Below are positions 33,245 to 41,189 of a DNA stretch of 45,839 nucleotides, piece by piece (the first letter of the stretch is position 1; each line of letters starts with the position of its first letter). Source of the DNA: Oscillibacter sp. GTDB lineage: Bacteria; Bacillota; Clostridia; Oscillospirales; Oscillospiraceae. Position numbers and translations under genes: made by a program. A model generated the notes under the pieces. It saw only the letters and a list, made by a program, of their open reading frames with translations, made no database searches and was not told the DNA's origin. Where the stretch lies: contig DPGF01000068.1 of NCBI GenBank assembly GCA_003522105.1, positions 1-45,839 of the forward strand. Direction: 5' to 3'.

Positions 33245-34951
33245 TTAGCCTACGAACTCAGCATTTCGGAAAATCCAGTTGCCGGACTTGGCGACCTGGA
33301 TACCGGTAACCACATCCTGGTTGATCAGAGCCTTGAAGACATAGTAATAGAGGGGGCAGGACGGCAGCTCGTCCATGAGGATCTCCTCCGCCTGCGTCCA
33401 CAGACGGTCGCGCTCCGCGCCCTGAGCCGCCATAGCGGCCTGATAGGTATCTTCAAACGCCTTCTGACCCGGGTTCAGCGTCTTATCGTGCGGTGCACTG
33501 GCATCCTCAGCATAACGCCACTGAGCCATGCAGGCAGAGCCCAGCTTGAACTGCTTGATCATGTTGCCGGCATCATAGTAACCGGCGCTCCAACCGGACA
33601 GGCTGATGTCAAACTTGCCATCACGCTTGGTCTGAATGCACACGCCCTTGTCCTCGTTGCGCAGGTCAACCGTAATGTTCAGGTTGTCCTTCCACATCTG
33701 CTGGATTGCCTCGCAGATCTTCTTGTCGCTCTCGCTGGTGTAGTAAAGCAGTTCAACCTTCGGGAAGCCTTCACCGTTCGGGTAACCGGCCTCTGCCAAC
33801 AGCTTCTGTGCGGTCGCCACATCGGCAGCGTCCGCAGTGATGCCATAAGCAGGCTCAGGCAGGCCGTTGGCCCCCATGGTACGGTAGGAGGTGCCGTCCG
33901 TCTTTTCGGTCGTGGGCGGCAGGAAGCCGGTAGCGGGGATCTCGCCGGAACGGGTGATCTGGTCAGTGATCTCCTTGCGGTTGAGCGCAAGCGTCAGAGC
34001 ACGGCGGACGCGCACATCGTCGATCACAGGTCTATCCACGTTGAAGTCCAGATACTTGGTGCCGCAGATCGGGGAAACGATCAGGTTGGGATCCTCAGCC
34101 AGCAGAGAAGGAATTTCTTCAGCGGGGATAATCTCGGTGCAGTGGATCTCACCGGCCTTGTATCCCTGGAGAGAGGTGTTCTCATCGTTGACCATGATGG
34201 CGCGGATACCGGGCAGCTTGACCTTGTCGGCCTCATAATACGCGTCGTTCTTAACCATCAGAATGTGGGAGCCGATCTGATATTCAGCCAGCTTGAAGGC
34301 GCCGTTGCACACGAAGGTCTCGGGCTTCTTCTCCCAACCATCGCCCTGATCCACACACTCCTTCTTGACCGGGCAGAAAATGTCAGCGGAGACACGGTTC
34401 AGGAAGAAGGGGGCGGGGTTCTTCAGCACGACCTGGAAGGTATAGTCATCCAGAGCAGTTGCCATCACGCCGTCAGCAGTACCGGTGCCGGAGAGGAACT
34501 CCGCCGCGCCCACCACGTAGTCGGTCATACCGGAAGCCGAGGGAGACGCCACCTTAGGATCGCACATGCGCTTCCAGGTATACTCAAAGTCGTGTGCGGT
34601 CACAGGCGTACCATCGGACCAGTTAGACTCTCTCAGATGGAACGTATAGGTCAGGCCATCATCGGAAATATCCCAGGTTTCTGCAACACCGGGTTCGATG
34701 CCGTCCTCGACCTGTCTGGTCAGGCCCTCGAACATACTGATGGTCAGATACTCGGAAAGGGTCTCGTCGCTAAGGGTGGGATCCCAGGTCTTCGGTTCAG
34801 CGCCAATGTTCCATACCAAATACTCCGGGGTGTTGCTTTCGCCCTGATTATTGGATTCATTGTCTGCGTTGTTTTTGTCGCCGCAGCCAGCCAGGAGAGA
34901 GCCCGCCATGGCTAAGGTCAACAGCGTCGCGATCAGTCTGGTCTTTTTCAT
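33245..34951 (-). CDS. Peptide ABC transporter substrate-binding lipoprotein
   Basis: Surface lipoprotein of the DppA/OppA (SBP family 5) type, 568 residues. Signal peptide residues 1-25 with lipobox SLLAGC; a Asn/Asp/Glu/Ser linker follows. Domain landmarks: NIGAEPKTWDP near 50, FEGLTRQ, then AETWDISDDGLTYTFHLRE and WSDGTPVTAHDFEYTWKR, and DVRVRRALTLALNR. ATG 34951 has GGAGGTAGAACGATT upstream; the longer open frame is not coding. First gene of the eleven-gene operon, behind a 245-base leader. It defines the peptide specificity, which cannot be read from sequence. Confidence 0.93.
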   Translation of the reverse strand: MKKTRLIATLLTLAMAGSLLAGCGDKNNADNESNNQGESNTPEYLVWNIGAEPKTWDPTLSDETLSEYLTISMFEGLTRQVEDGIEPGVAETWDISDDGLTYTFHLRESNWSDGTPVTAHDFEYTWKRMCDPKVASPSASGMTDYVVGAAEFLSGTGTADGVMATALDDYTFQVVLKNPAPFFLNRVSADIFCPVKKECVDQGDGWEKKPETFVCNGAFKLAEYQIGSHILMVKNDAYYEADKVKLPGIRAIMVNDENTSLQGYKAGEIHCTEIIPAEEIPSLLAEDPNLIVSPICGTKYLDFNVDRPVIDDVRVRRALTLALNRKEITDQITRSGEIPATGFLPPTTEKTDGTSYRTMGANGLPEPAYGITADAADVATAQKLLAEAGYPNGEGFPKVELLYYTSESDKKICEAIQQMWKDNLNITVDLRNEDKGVCIQTKRDGKFDISLSGWSAGYYDAGNMIKQFKLGSACMAQWRYAEDASAPHDKTLNPGQKAFEDTYQAAMAAQGAERDRLWTQAEEILMDELPSCPLYYYVFKALINQDVVTGIQVAKSGNWIFRNAEFVG

Positions 34952-35202
34952 AATCGTTCTACCTCCATTTTGGGGAACACATTCTGTTCCTGTTGTTCTG
35001 TCACCTTTTGTTCGCCGCGCCGAAGCCTTCCGTGTTCTCTTCCCTATACAGGGATCAGCAGATGCCACGCTCGCCTCCGGTACGGCATTGCTCATCTTTT
35101 CATAACAATCCTCCATCCCGCCGCCGCTGCAGCCCGGTATTTTTGAGATACAACCCTCTGCCGGATCCCTCCCGGCATCCCGTATCTCTTGATTGCATTT
35201 TT

Positions 35203-35231
35203 ATAATATCAGTGAATTATTGTTTAGTCAA
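35203..35231 (-). promoter_or_regulatory. Promoter of the peptide/D-amino acid operon
   Basis: Minus strand: -35 TTGACT (35226-35231), 17-bp spacer, -10 TATTAT (35203-35208). Segment 35202-35247 matches the ridA promoter segment 21829-21874 at 40 of 46 positions. Confidence 0.8.
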
Positions 35232-35241
35232 TAGTTGTTTT

Positions 35242-35260
35242 CTCATTTACAATAAATTCT
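35242..35260 (-). promoter_or_regulatory. 19-bp box shared with the ridA control region
   Basis: Minus strand AGAATTTATTGTAAATGAG, 15/19 identical to the ridA-proximal repeat at 21816-21834 and, like it, ending 10 bases before the -35. Likely regulator site. Confidence 0.68.
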
Positions 35261-35757
35261 TTTAGCTGAATCGCCCATCTCGCTAAACGTTCTGTGCACT
35301 TTATAAGCGGTTATCGTGTAAAAAGAAAGTCATAACCAGCCCTTATTTCCCAAAATCCATCTGTAAACAGCGTTTTCCCATCATATTTATACCGCAATCA
35401 AACAATATTTTTGTATATCTTGTCCTGCCGCTCCTTTCGCCCCGTTCTGATCTCTCCCCGCTATTTTATCCCGCAGAGTGGCTTCCTCTGTGCCCCCACC
35501 TGTCCCTGCCGCATTCTCCGTTGACAGAGAAAAAACGATGACGTCATCTTCCTTTCTGTTCTTTGCCGCTTTCGACGCTAAGACGAGCCTGCCGCGAAAA
35601 AGAACCAATCCTCGGAACAGTGATTCTGTCCGGAAAATGCAGTCTGCACTGCAAGCACCGCTCGGTCGGAAGCATCACGGCGATCGTCCATTCACGCCAA
35701 AAAAGAGAGGGGGTATCGGCCGTGTGCCGATATCCGAAAATAGGTTTAGGTAGCAGA
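35261..35757. other. Non-coding region between the peptide operon and the PLP decarboxylase gene
   Basis: No gene supported on either strand; open frames lack ribosome sites and family features. It contains a dyad GGTATCGGC / GCCGATATCC (35712-35735), a palindromic CGATGACGTCATC (35536-35548) and, downstream, the strong hairpin at 35758-35789. The clustering of dyads suggests a dispersed repeat or a small RNA. Confidence 0.4.
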
Positions 35758-35789
35758 AAAGGAGCTTTCGCTTGCGCGAAAGCTCCTTT
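35758..35789 (+). terminator. Strong hairpin, possible terminator of an unseen transcript
   Basis: AAAGGAGCTTTCGC TTGC GCGAAAGCTCCTTT, a perfect 14-bp stem, followed on the plus strand by GTTATTTGTTATG. No gene ends into it on either strand within 100 bp, so it may end a non-coding RNA or belong to a repeat. Confidence 0.5.
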
Positions 35790-35931
35790 GTTATTTGTTA
35801 TGCGGCGGGGGTGGTCGGACGGTCGATGGACAGGCCGAACATCGCGCCTCTCCTCAATCAAGCACATAACCCCTCTGAAATTTTCAATTGCTGTTGGTTC
35901 CTTTTATTTTAGAGATGTTCCGCGCACGGTT

Positions 35932-37257
35932 TCAGCGCAGAACCTCTACCTGCTCCACGCCATATCGCCGGAACAGTTCCAGCGCTTCCGGGCCAATTCG
36001 CTCCCCGGACACCACAACGGGGATCGCAGGCGGACACCCCACGGTGGGGGCACCACAGACCCGCCCCAGCGACTGCGCCGCCGGTATGGTCTCCCGCGGG
36101 GCAAACATTGCCTCCCGCACAGAGCACACTTGTTCCCCCCGAGCCAGCGGCAGCGGCGGCTGCGGCACATAAACGGCGTCGTTTGTTCCAAAAGCATGCA
36201 GAAGCCGTTCGATATCCGCCGCACTATTCTCCGGCGTCAGCATCAGCACCAGAAAGTCCGGATCGGCATATTCACATTCCACGCCGTTCTCCCGCAGGCG
36301 GTCTGCCAGCGCTCCGCCGGTCATACCAGATGGTGCCTTGACGGTCAAGCGAAGCGGGTCCGACGGCTCTATCTGCCACCCGGCAGCAGCCAGTGTCTTC
36401 CGTGCTTCATTCAGATGCCCGCACATCTCCCGCAGGCGCTCCCGGTATCCGTCCGCCAGATAGCGGTTGCACAGATCCAGCGATGCCAGCGTCAGGTAGG
36501 ACGGACTGGTAGAGCCAAACATGGCCATCGCTGTTTTTGCGTTTTCCCGGAGAGATACCGGTGCTGCACGGCTGATGTGCAGGTACGCACCGCCGGTCAG
36601 CGCCGGCAGCGTCTTATGCGCCGAATCACAACACAGGTCTGCGCCCAAATCCAGCGGGTGGCAAGATGGCTCCAGAAAGCGCAGATAGGCGCCGTGGGCG
36701 TTATCCACCGCCAGTAGCGTGCCATACTTTCGGCACACCTCCGCCAGAGCGGAAATGTCCGCCACGCTGCCCAAATAGTCGGGGCTTGTAAGATAGACCG
36801 CCGCAGGCGGCGCGGGCAGGGTAGCCAACGTCCGCTCCAATGTTTCCGCCGATACCGGACAGCCGCAGAGCGATGTACTGCACTCCGGCCACAGCCAGAC
36901 GATTTCAAAATCCAGCAGAGCCGCCGCGTATACGAACGAGCGGTGTACGTTCCGAGCGGCCACCACCGTCCGGGATCCGTTTCCGCAGGTCAGTGCCAGA
37001 TACAGCATCGCCCGAATGCACTGGCTGGATCCTTCTGTGGAGTACACCGTCCGGCCGGAGCCGAACAGCTCCCCGGCATGGGACTCGCTATACAAGATCA
37101 TGCCGTCTGCTTCATACAGGCTGTCCGCGCCTTGGATCTCGGTGATGTCCAGCGCTTCGCAACCCAGAAAGGGTTTTCCCTTGTGGCCGGGCATATGTGC
37201 CCGGACCATTCCGGAATCCGCGTACCGCCGGACAAAATCAGCAATGGGCGTTTCCAT
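35932..37257 (-). CDS. Orn/Lys/Arg decarboxylase-family PLP enzyme, coupled to scfB
   Basis: Fold-type I PLP enzyme of the Orn/Lys/Arg decarboxylase (YaaO/SpeA-like) family, 441 residues. PLP lysine is in DSAHKTLPALTGGAYLH; the Asp that binds the pyridine N is in LAVDNAHGAY; the start MVRAHMPGHKG is diagnostic. A C-terminal domain (residues ~355-441, with GCPPAIPVVVSGERI) is present. Its ATG overlaps the scfB stop (TGATG), so it is translationally coupled to the ranthipeptide maturase. Expected role is decarboxylation of a basic amino acid; a role in ranthipeptide biology is only inferred from position. Confidence 0.87.
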   Translation of the reverse strand: METPIADFVRRYADSGMVRAHMPGHKGKPFLGCEALDITEIQGADSLYEADGMILYSESHAGELFGSGRTVYSTEGSSQCIRAMLYLALTCGNGSRTVVAARNVHRSFVYAAALLDFEIVWLWPECSTSLCGCPVSAETLERTLATLPAPPAAVYLTSPDYLGSVADISALAEVCRKYGTLLAVDNAHGAYLRFLEPSCHPLDLGADLCCDSAHKTLPALTGGAYLHISRAAPVSLRENAKTAMAMFGSTSPSYLTLASLDLCNRYLADGYRERLREMCGHLNEARKTLAAAGWQIEPSDPLRLTVKAPSGMTGGALADRLRENGVECEYADPDFLVLMLTPENSAADIERLLHAFGTNDAVYVPQPPLPLARGEQVCSVREAMFAPRETIPAAQSLGRVCGAPTVGCPPAIPVVVSGERIGPEALELFRRYGVEQVEVLR

Positions 37258-38639
37258 CAGCTGTTAGCGGAATCTTCCGCCACCTTCATCATGATGGCGC
37301 ATTCAATACGCTTACGGAACAGCTCGCAGCCCGCCTCGTAGACACCGCGGATAGAACCCGTCGCGTGGAAGGCGTTGGCTGCGCAGCCGCCGGAGCAGTA
37401 GAGCTTCGCCCAGCAGTCGTTGCACTCAGGCCGTGCGTAGGCGTTGCAGGAACGGAATTCCTCGCGCAGGGCCGTATTGGTCACGCCGTTCCAGATGTCA
37501 CCCAGTTTGTAGGCCTCCTCGCCCACGAACTGATGGCAGGGATACAGGTCGCCCCAAGGCGTTACGGCCATATACTCCGTGCCGGAGCCGCAGCCGGAGA
37601 TCCGCTTGTAAATACAGGGGCCGCCTGTCAGATCCAGCATATAGTGATAGAACGTGATGGGCTTACCTTCCTTTTCCCGGCGCAGCATGTCCTTGGCCAG
37701 CAGCTCGTACTGATCCTTCACGATCTCCAGATCCTCCGCCGTCAGCGCAGCGGGGTCTTCCGGCGCGCAGACCACCGGCTCCATGCTCAGCTCGGTGAAG
37801 CCCAGATCCACCATGTGGAACAGATCCTTCGTAAAGTCCGGATTGGCATGGGTAAAGGTACCGCGCATGTAATAGTTCTTGTTGTCCCTGGCCTTTACCA
37901 ACTTCTGGAACTTAGGCACGATGCGCTCATAGCTGCCGTTGCCCGCATAGTCCACCCGCAGCCGATCATGAATTTCCTTGCGGCCGTCCAGTGACAGCAC
38001 CACATTGCTCATCTCCCGGTTGGCAAAGTCGATCACGTCATCGTCAATGAGCATGCCGTTGGTGGTCAGCGTAAAGCGGAAATTTTTGCCCCGCTCCTTT
38101 TCCACACTGCGGGCATATTCCACCAGCTGCTTCACCACATTCCAGTTCATCAGCGGCTCACCGCCGAAGAAGTCCACCTCCAGATTGGTGCGGCTGCCGG
38201 AGTGATCCATCAGGAAGTCCAGCGCCTGCTTGCCAACCTCAAAGCTCATCAGCGCACGTTCCCCATGGTACTTCCCCTGGCTGGCAAAGCAATAAGAGCA
38301 GTTCAGGTTGCAGGTGTGCGCCACATGCAGACACAGTGCCTTCACCACATCGCCGGAGCGCTCCTTGAATGTACCGGCCATATCTGCGAAGGTGTCCGGC
38401 GTGTAAAGCTTCCCGGCCATCTTCAGCGCCTCCACGTCGGCAATGCAGTCCCGCAGATCCTGCTCCGTCACATCCTCGCGCGCGCCGTATTTTTCCATCA
38501 TCGCCGATACGATCTCATCCGCCGTGCGGTCCGGGTAAAGCGCAATGATGTCATAGGCCACCTCATCCACTACATGAATGGCGCCGGAGCAGGTGTCCAG
38601 CACGATGTTGTAGCCGTTCAGTTGATACTGATGTACCAT
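37257..38639 (-). CDS. scfB: SCIFF maturase, radical SAM/SPASM thioether synthase
   Basis: Radical SAM enzyme that forms Cys thioether crosslinks in the SCIFF precursor (ranthipeptide). 460 residues: N-terminal PqqD-like RiPP recognition domain (~1-85), radical SAM core with the cluster cysteines C110, C114, C117 in HTCNLNCSYC, SAM-binding FFGGEP (158-162), and a SPASM domain with cysteines at 342, 350, 368, 398, 406, 409, 415, 419, 438 and 447 for two auxiliary Fe-S clusters. Start ATG 38639 follows AAGGAGAACGGAAGA. It lies 69 bp after scfA with a terminator-like hairpin in between, and its stop overlaps the next gene. Confidence 0.95.
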   Translation of the reverse strand: MVHQYQLNGYNIVLDTCSGAIHVVDEVAYDIIALYPDRTADEIVSAMMEKYGAREDVTEQDLRDCIADVEALKMAGKLYTPDTFADMAGTFKERSGDVVKALCLHVAHTCNLNCSYCFASQGKYHGERALMSFEVGKQALDFLMDHSGSRTNLEVDFFGGEPLMNWNVVKQLVEYARSVEKERGKNFRFTLTTNGMLIDDDVIDFANREMSNVVLSLDGRKEIHDRLRVDYAGNGSYERIVPKFQKLVKARDNKNYYMRGTFTHANPDFTKDLFHMVDLGFTELSMEPVVCAPEDPAALTAEDLEIVKDQYELLAKDMLRREKEGKPITFYHYMLDLTGGPCIYKRISGCGSGTEYMAVTPWGDLYPCHQFVGEEAYKLGDIWNGVTNTALREEFRSCNAYARPECNDCWAKLYCSGGCAANAFHATGSIRGVYEAGCELFRKRIECAIMMKVAEDSANS

Positions 38640-38660
38640 TCTTCCGTTCTCCTTATACAG

Positions 38661-38693
38661 AAAAAGCGCCGCCTGAACAGGCGGCAGCTTTTT
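38661..38693 (-). terminator. Attenuating terminator between scfA and scfB
   Basis: Minus strand: AAAAAGC(T)GCCGCCTG TTC AGGCGGC(G)CTTTTT, with flanking T tract. It would end most transcripts after scfA and let a fraction run into scfB, giving excess precursor over enzyme. Confidence 0.85.
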
Positions 38694-38708
38694 GAAAATT
38701 GCGATCGA

Positions 38709-38852
38709 TTACTTGTTGTTCTCGCACTTCTGGTTTGCCACGCCGCAGCTGGTCTTGCAGGCGGACTGGCAGGAAGTCTGGCACTCACCGCAGCCGCCGT
38801 TCTTGGCACTGTCGCACAGGCTGCGAGTCTCAAGAGTCTTGATTCTTTCCAT
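38709..38852 (-). CDS. scfA: SCIFF ranthipeptide precursor, 47 aa
   Basis: Ribosomally made peptide substrate of ScfB. The protein starts MERIKTLETRSL and the core holds GGCGECQTSCQSACKTSC, the SCIFF hallmark, ending QKCENNK. Cysteines are at 13, 21, 24, 28, 32, 36 and 43: seven, one more than the family name implies (C13 is the extra). Residue 37 is Gly. In the characterised SCIFF peptide (CteA of Clostridium thermocellum) I recall a C32-T37 thioether, so the usual acceptor Thr is missing here. Ribosome site CGGAG nine bases before ATG. It has a consensus promoter 75 bp upstream. The gene is very short and easy to overlook. Confidence 0.95.
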   Translation of the reverse strand: MERIKTLETRSLCDSAKNGGCGECQTSCQSACKTSCGVANQKCENNK

Positions 38853-38931
38853 AACATGTATCTCCGATCTGTCAGATTCTAATGGATTTCCCGGTGGACC
38901 ACCCGCAGACAGTCACCTAAAAATCGGGAAA

Positions 38932-38960
38932 ATATTAGCATATCATCCGCATAAAGTCAA
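38932..38960 (-). promoter_or_regulatory. scfA promoter
   Basis: Minus strand: -35 TTGACT (38955-38960), 17-bp spacer, -10 TAATAT (38932-38937). Leader of about 70 bases before the scfA ATG. Confidence 0.82.
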
Positions 38961-39125
38961 GGTATTCCAGCGATTTCCCCCAATTAAAAATGTTAAAAAA
39001 AGCAAATCCTCAAGAAGTTGCCGCTCACAGAAGAAAATCACCGAAATCGTGCGATTCCGGCGATTTCTGCCGGAGACTGCCGGATCCGAACCAGTTGCCT
39101 CACACACGAGAACGCAAGCAAGAAC
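38961..39125. other. Non-coding spacer between scfA and the patatin gene
   Basis: No gene supported. It contains overlapping CCGGCGATTTCTGCCGG-type dyads (39057-39085). Short open frames here lack ribosome sites. Confidence 0.45.
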
Positions 39126-39154
39126 TTGCCATACGACAAATGTTGTTATACAAT
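39126..39154 (+). promoter_or_regulatory. Promoter of the patatin-like gene
   Basis: -35 TTGCCA (39126-39131), 17-bp spacer, -10 TACAAT (39149-39154). Leader is about 150 bases. Confidence 0.65.
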
Positions 39155-39308
39155 GCCGGCGAAGTGGATCGCTTATGCGAATGACAAGGGAAAGTCAGGA
39201 TCTGACCTATCTTTTCCGGTCGTTTAAGCGAGCATCATATCTGTCGAACTGCCGGAAGAAATTATGCTTCCGACTGCGCAAGCAGAGGGAAAGGAACGCG
39301 AAAAAGAA

Positions 39309-40157
39309 ATGAAAACTGGTTTGATCCTGGAAGGCGGCGCCATGCGTGGAATGTTCAGCGCAGGCGTGATGGATGTCATGATGGAAAACGGAATTCGCTT
39401 TGACGGCATCATCGGCGTTTCCGCGGGAGCGGCATTCGGCGTCAATTACAAATCTGGGCAGATCGGGCGGGCGATCCGCTACAATGCGAAATACTGCCGC
39501 GACAAGCGCTATTGCGGCGTCGGTTCTCTCTTAAAAACGGGGAATCTTTTCAATACAGAATTTTGCTACGGTGAAGTGCCGCTGAAGCTTGATGCTTTCG
39601 ACTTTGACACTTATGAGAAAGATCCGACGGCATTCTATGTTACCTGCACGGATATTGAAAGCGGAAAGCCGGTCTATCACGAATACACCGGGCGGAACGA
39701 TCACGGCTTCGATTGGATCCGCGCCTCCGCTTCACTTCCACTGGTTTCACAGATCGTGGAGATCGATGGCGTAAAACTGCTGGACGGCGGCATAGCCGAT
39801 TCCATTCCCGTCGCCTATTTCGAAAGCATCGGCTACACAAAAAATGTGGTCATTCTGACGCAGCCGCAAGGCTATCGGAAAGAGAAAAACCGGGTACTGC
39901 CCCTGATCCGCATGAAATACCGGAAATACCCGAATCTCGTAAAGGCGCTGGAAAATCGCCACCTGATGTACAACGCGGAGCTGGAGCTGATCGAAAAGCA
40001 GGAACAGCGCGGTGAGCTTCTCGTCATTCGCCCTGATTTTCCCCTTTCGGTCAAGCGAGCGGAAAAAGATCCTGCAAAGCTGACGGCCTGCTATGAAGTT
40101 GGCAGACGGGTCGCAGAAAAAGAACTGGCGCGGTTGATCAGGAACTTCCACAGATAA
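39309..40157 (+). CDS. Patatin-like phospholipase
   Basis: Serine acyl hydrolase of the bacterial patatin/RssA-like group, 282 residues, cytosolic or membrane-associated without a signal peptide. Oxyanion-hole GGAMRG (9-14), nucleophile elbow GVSAG with S38, and catalytic Asp D159 in LLDGGIADSIP form the Ser-Asp dyad. The IRASASLPLVSQIVEIDG segment before it is typical of this subgroup. ATG 39309 is preferred to an upstream in-frame start because AAGGAACG precedes it and the extra 15 residues are unlike the family. Monocistronic with its own promoter. Confidence 0.9.
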   Translation: MKTGLILEGGAMRGMFSAGVMDVMMENGIRFDGIIGVSAGAAFGVNYKSGQIGRAIRYNAKYCRDKRYCGVGSLLKTGNLFNTEFCYGEVPLKLDAFDFDTYEKDPTAFYVTCTDIESGKPVYHEYTGRNDHGFDWIRASASLPLVSQIVEIDGVKLLDGGIADSIPVAYFESIGYTKNVVILTQPQGYRKEKNRVLPLIRMKYRKYPNLVKALENRHLMYNAELELIEKQEQRGELLVIRPDFPLSVKRAEKDPAKLTACYEVGRRVAEKELARLIRNFHR

Positions 40158-40189
40158 AATAGGTATTCTTATCTTATCTGCAAATAGAA

Positions 40190-41107
40190 TTACACCTTCG
40201 TGAGCGTCCAGCTTTGTCTCTCGGTCTGGAGCTGCACCATGTGGACGAAGATGCCGCCCGCTTGCAGCAGCTGCGCGGGCGAACCCTGCTCAGCTAACGT
40301 GGTTCAGTGTCACGGAACTGTCCTTTGGATGCTGCGGCACTTCCGGCTGAGAAAGCGCCGGGCTTTGCAGCACGCGGTCAATACGGGTGATGGCGTCCTG
40401 CACGATCATTCCGTTCTCGCTCATAAACATCAGCTTGGTCATTGTCACGGAGATGACCGGCGTGATAATGATGTAAAAGAGCAGGTTCAGCAGCACACCA
40501 CCGTCTGTTCCGCCGCGTGAAAACAGGAAACCGCCTGCGATCAGGAACACGAACACGCTGTTGACAGCCAGCGTGTAAAATGTCATGGGCCAGCGCAGCT
40601 GCTTGGTGTAGGCAATGACCCAACGCTCGTAGTTGTCGATGGTTCCCTTAAACTTTTTGAAAGAGAATACCGTTTGTCCGAAGGTCTTGACCACGGGAGT
40701 ACCACGGACATACTCCACCGCCTCATTGGACATATCCGCCAGTGCGTTCTGATACTGCGTCATCTTGTCCTGCATTTCCTTACCGGTCATGCTGGTCATC
40801 ACGGCAAAAGCGAGAGCAACCGGAACGAGACTCAAAAGCCCCAGCCGCCAATCAAAGATCAACAGCAGCGTGAGGAGCCCCGCGATGGTCGCCATCCAGC
40901 CGTAGTACGTCACATGGACAGCGTTCTCATAATGCGGTGCGGTCTCAATTACTTCCCTCAGGATGCACCAGATGTACCAGAACGGTACCAGCGCCAGCAG
41001 TGCACCGACGGCGGACAGCCCCCCCACGAAAGGTAGGCCAGGATTTTATAGCTCCCGGCGTAGTCCAGCAGCCGGGATAGGTTGGAGCGTTTTTTCAAGA
41101 TTTTCAC
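40190..41107 (-). pseudogene. ABC exporter pseudogene, two internal deletions and a poly-C frameshift
   Basis: A fused membrane/ATPase exporter (normally ~580-600 aa) decayed. The start gives LKKRSNLSRLLDYAGSYKIL, then a run of seven C (plus strand 41019-41025) shifts the frame. The next frame holds membrane segments ending QHPKDSSVTLNHVS at 40290. Within it, about 90 residues are missing between YYGWMA and TIAGLL (near 40892). After the stop the frame changes again to LAEQGSPAQLLQAGGIFVHM and ends at 40190, the C-terminus of the ATPase; nearly the whole ATPase domain is gone. Both ends of the gene survive. Upstream is a DtxR-like box, suggesting a former metal- or siderophore-related role. 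Confidence 0.8.
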
Positions 41108-41117
41108 CCTCCCATCA

Positions 41118-41133
41118 GTTAGAGTAGACTAAC
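41118..41133 (-). promoter_or_regulatory. DtxR/IdeR-like box ahead of the dead ABC exporter gene
   Basis: GTTAGAGTAGACTAAC: arms GTTAG/CTAAC with a partly symmetric centre, resembling the iron-dependent DtxR/IdeR consensus (TTAGG-type with CTAA). It lies just before the exporter start. Identification is by similarity only. Confidence 0.45.
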
Positions 41134-41189
41134 CATTTTGCTTTTGAGTGGGGCATGGATACAAATCCCAGTTTCCCTGCCCCGGTTCT

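Noticed and set aside
38990..39227. Short ORFs between scfA and the patatin gene
   Set aside because: No ribosome sites; run through the patatin promoter.
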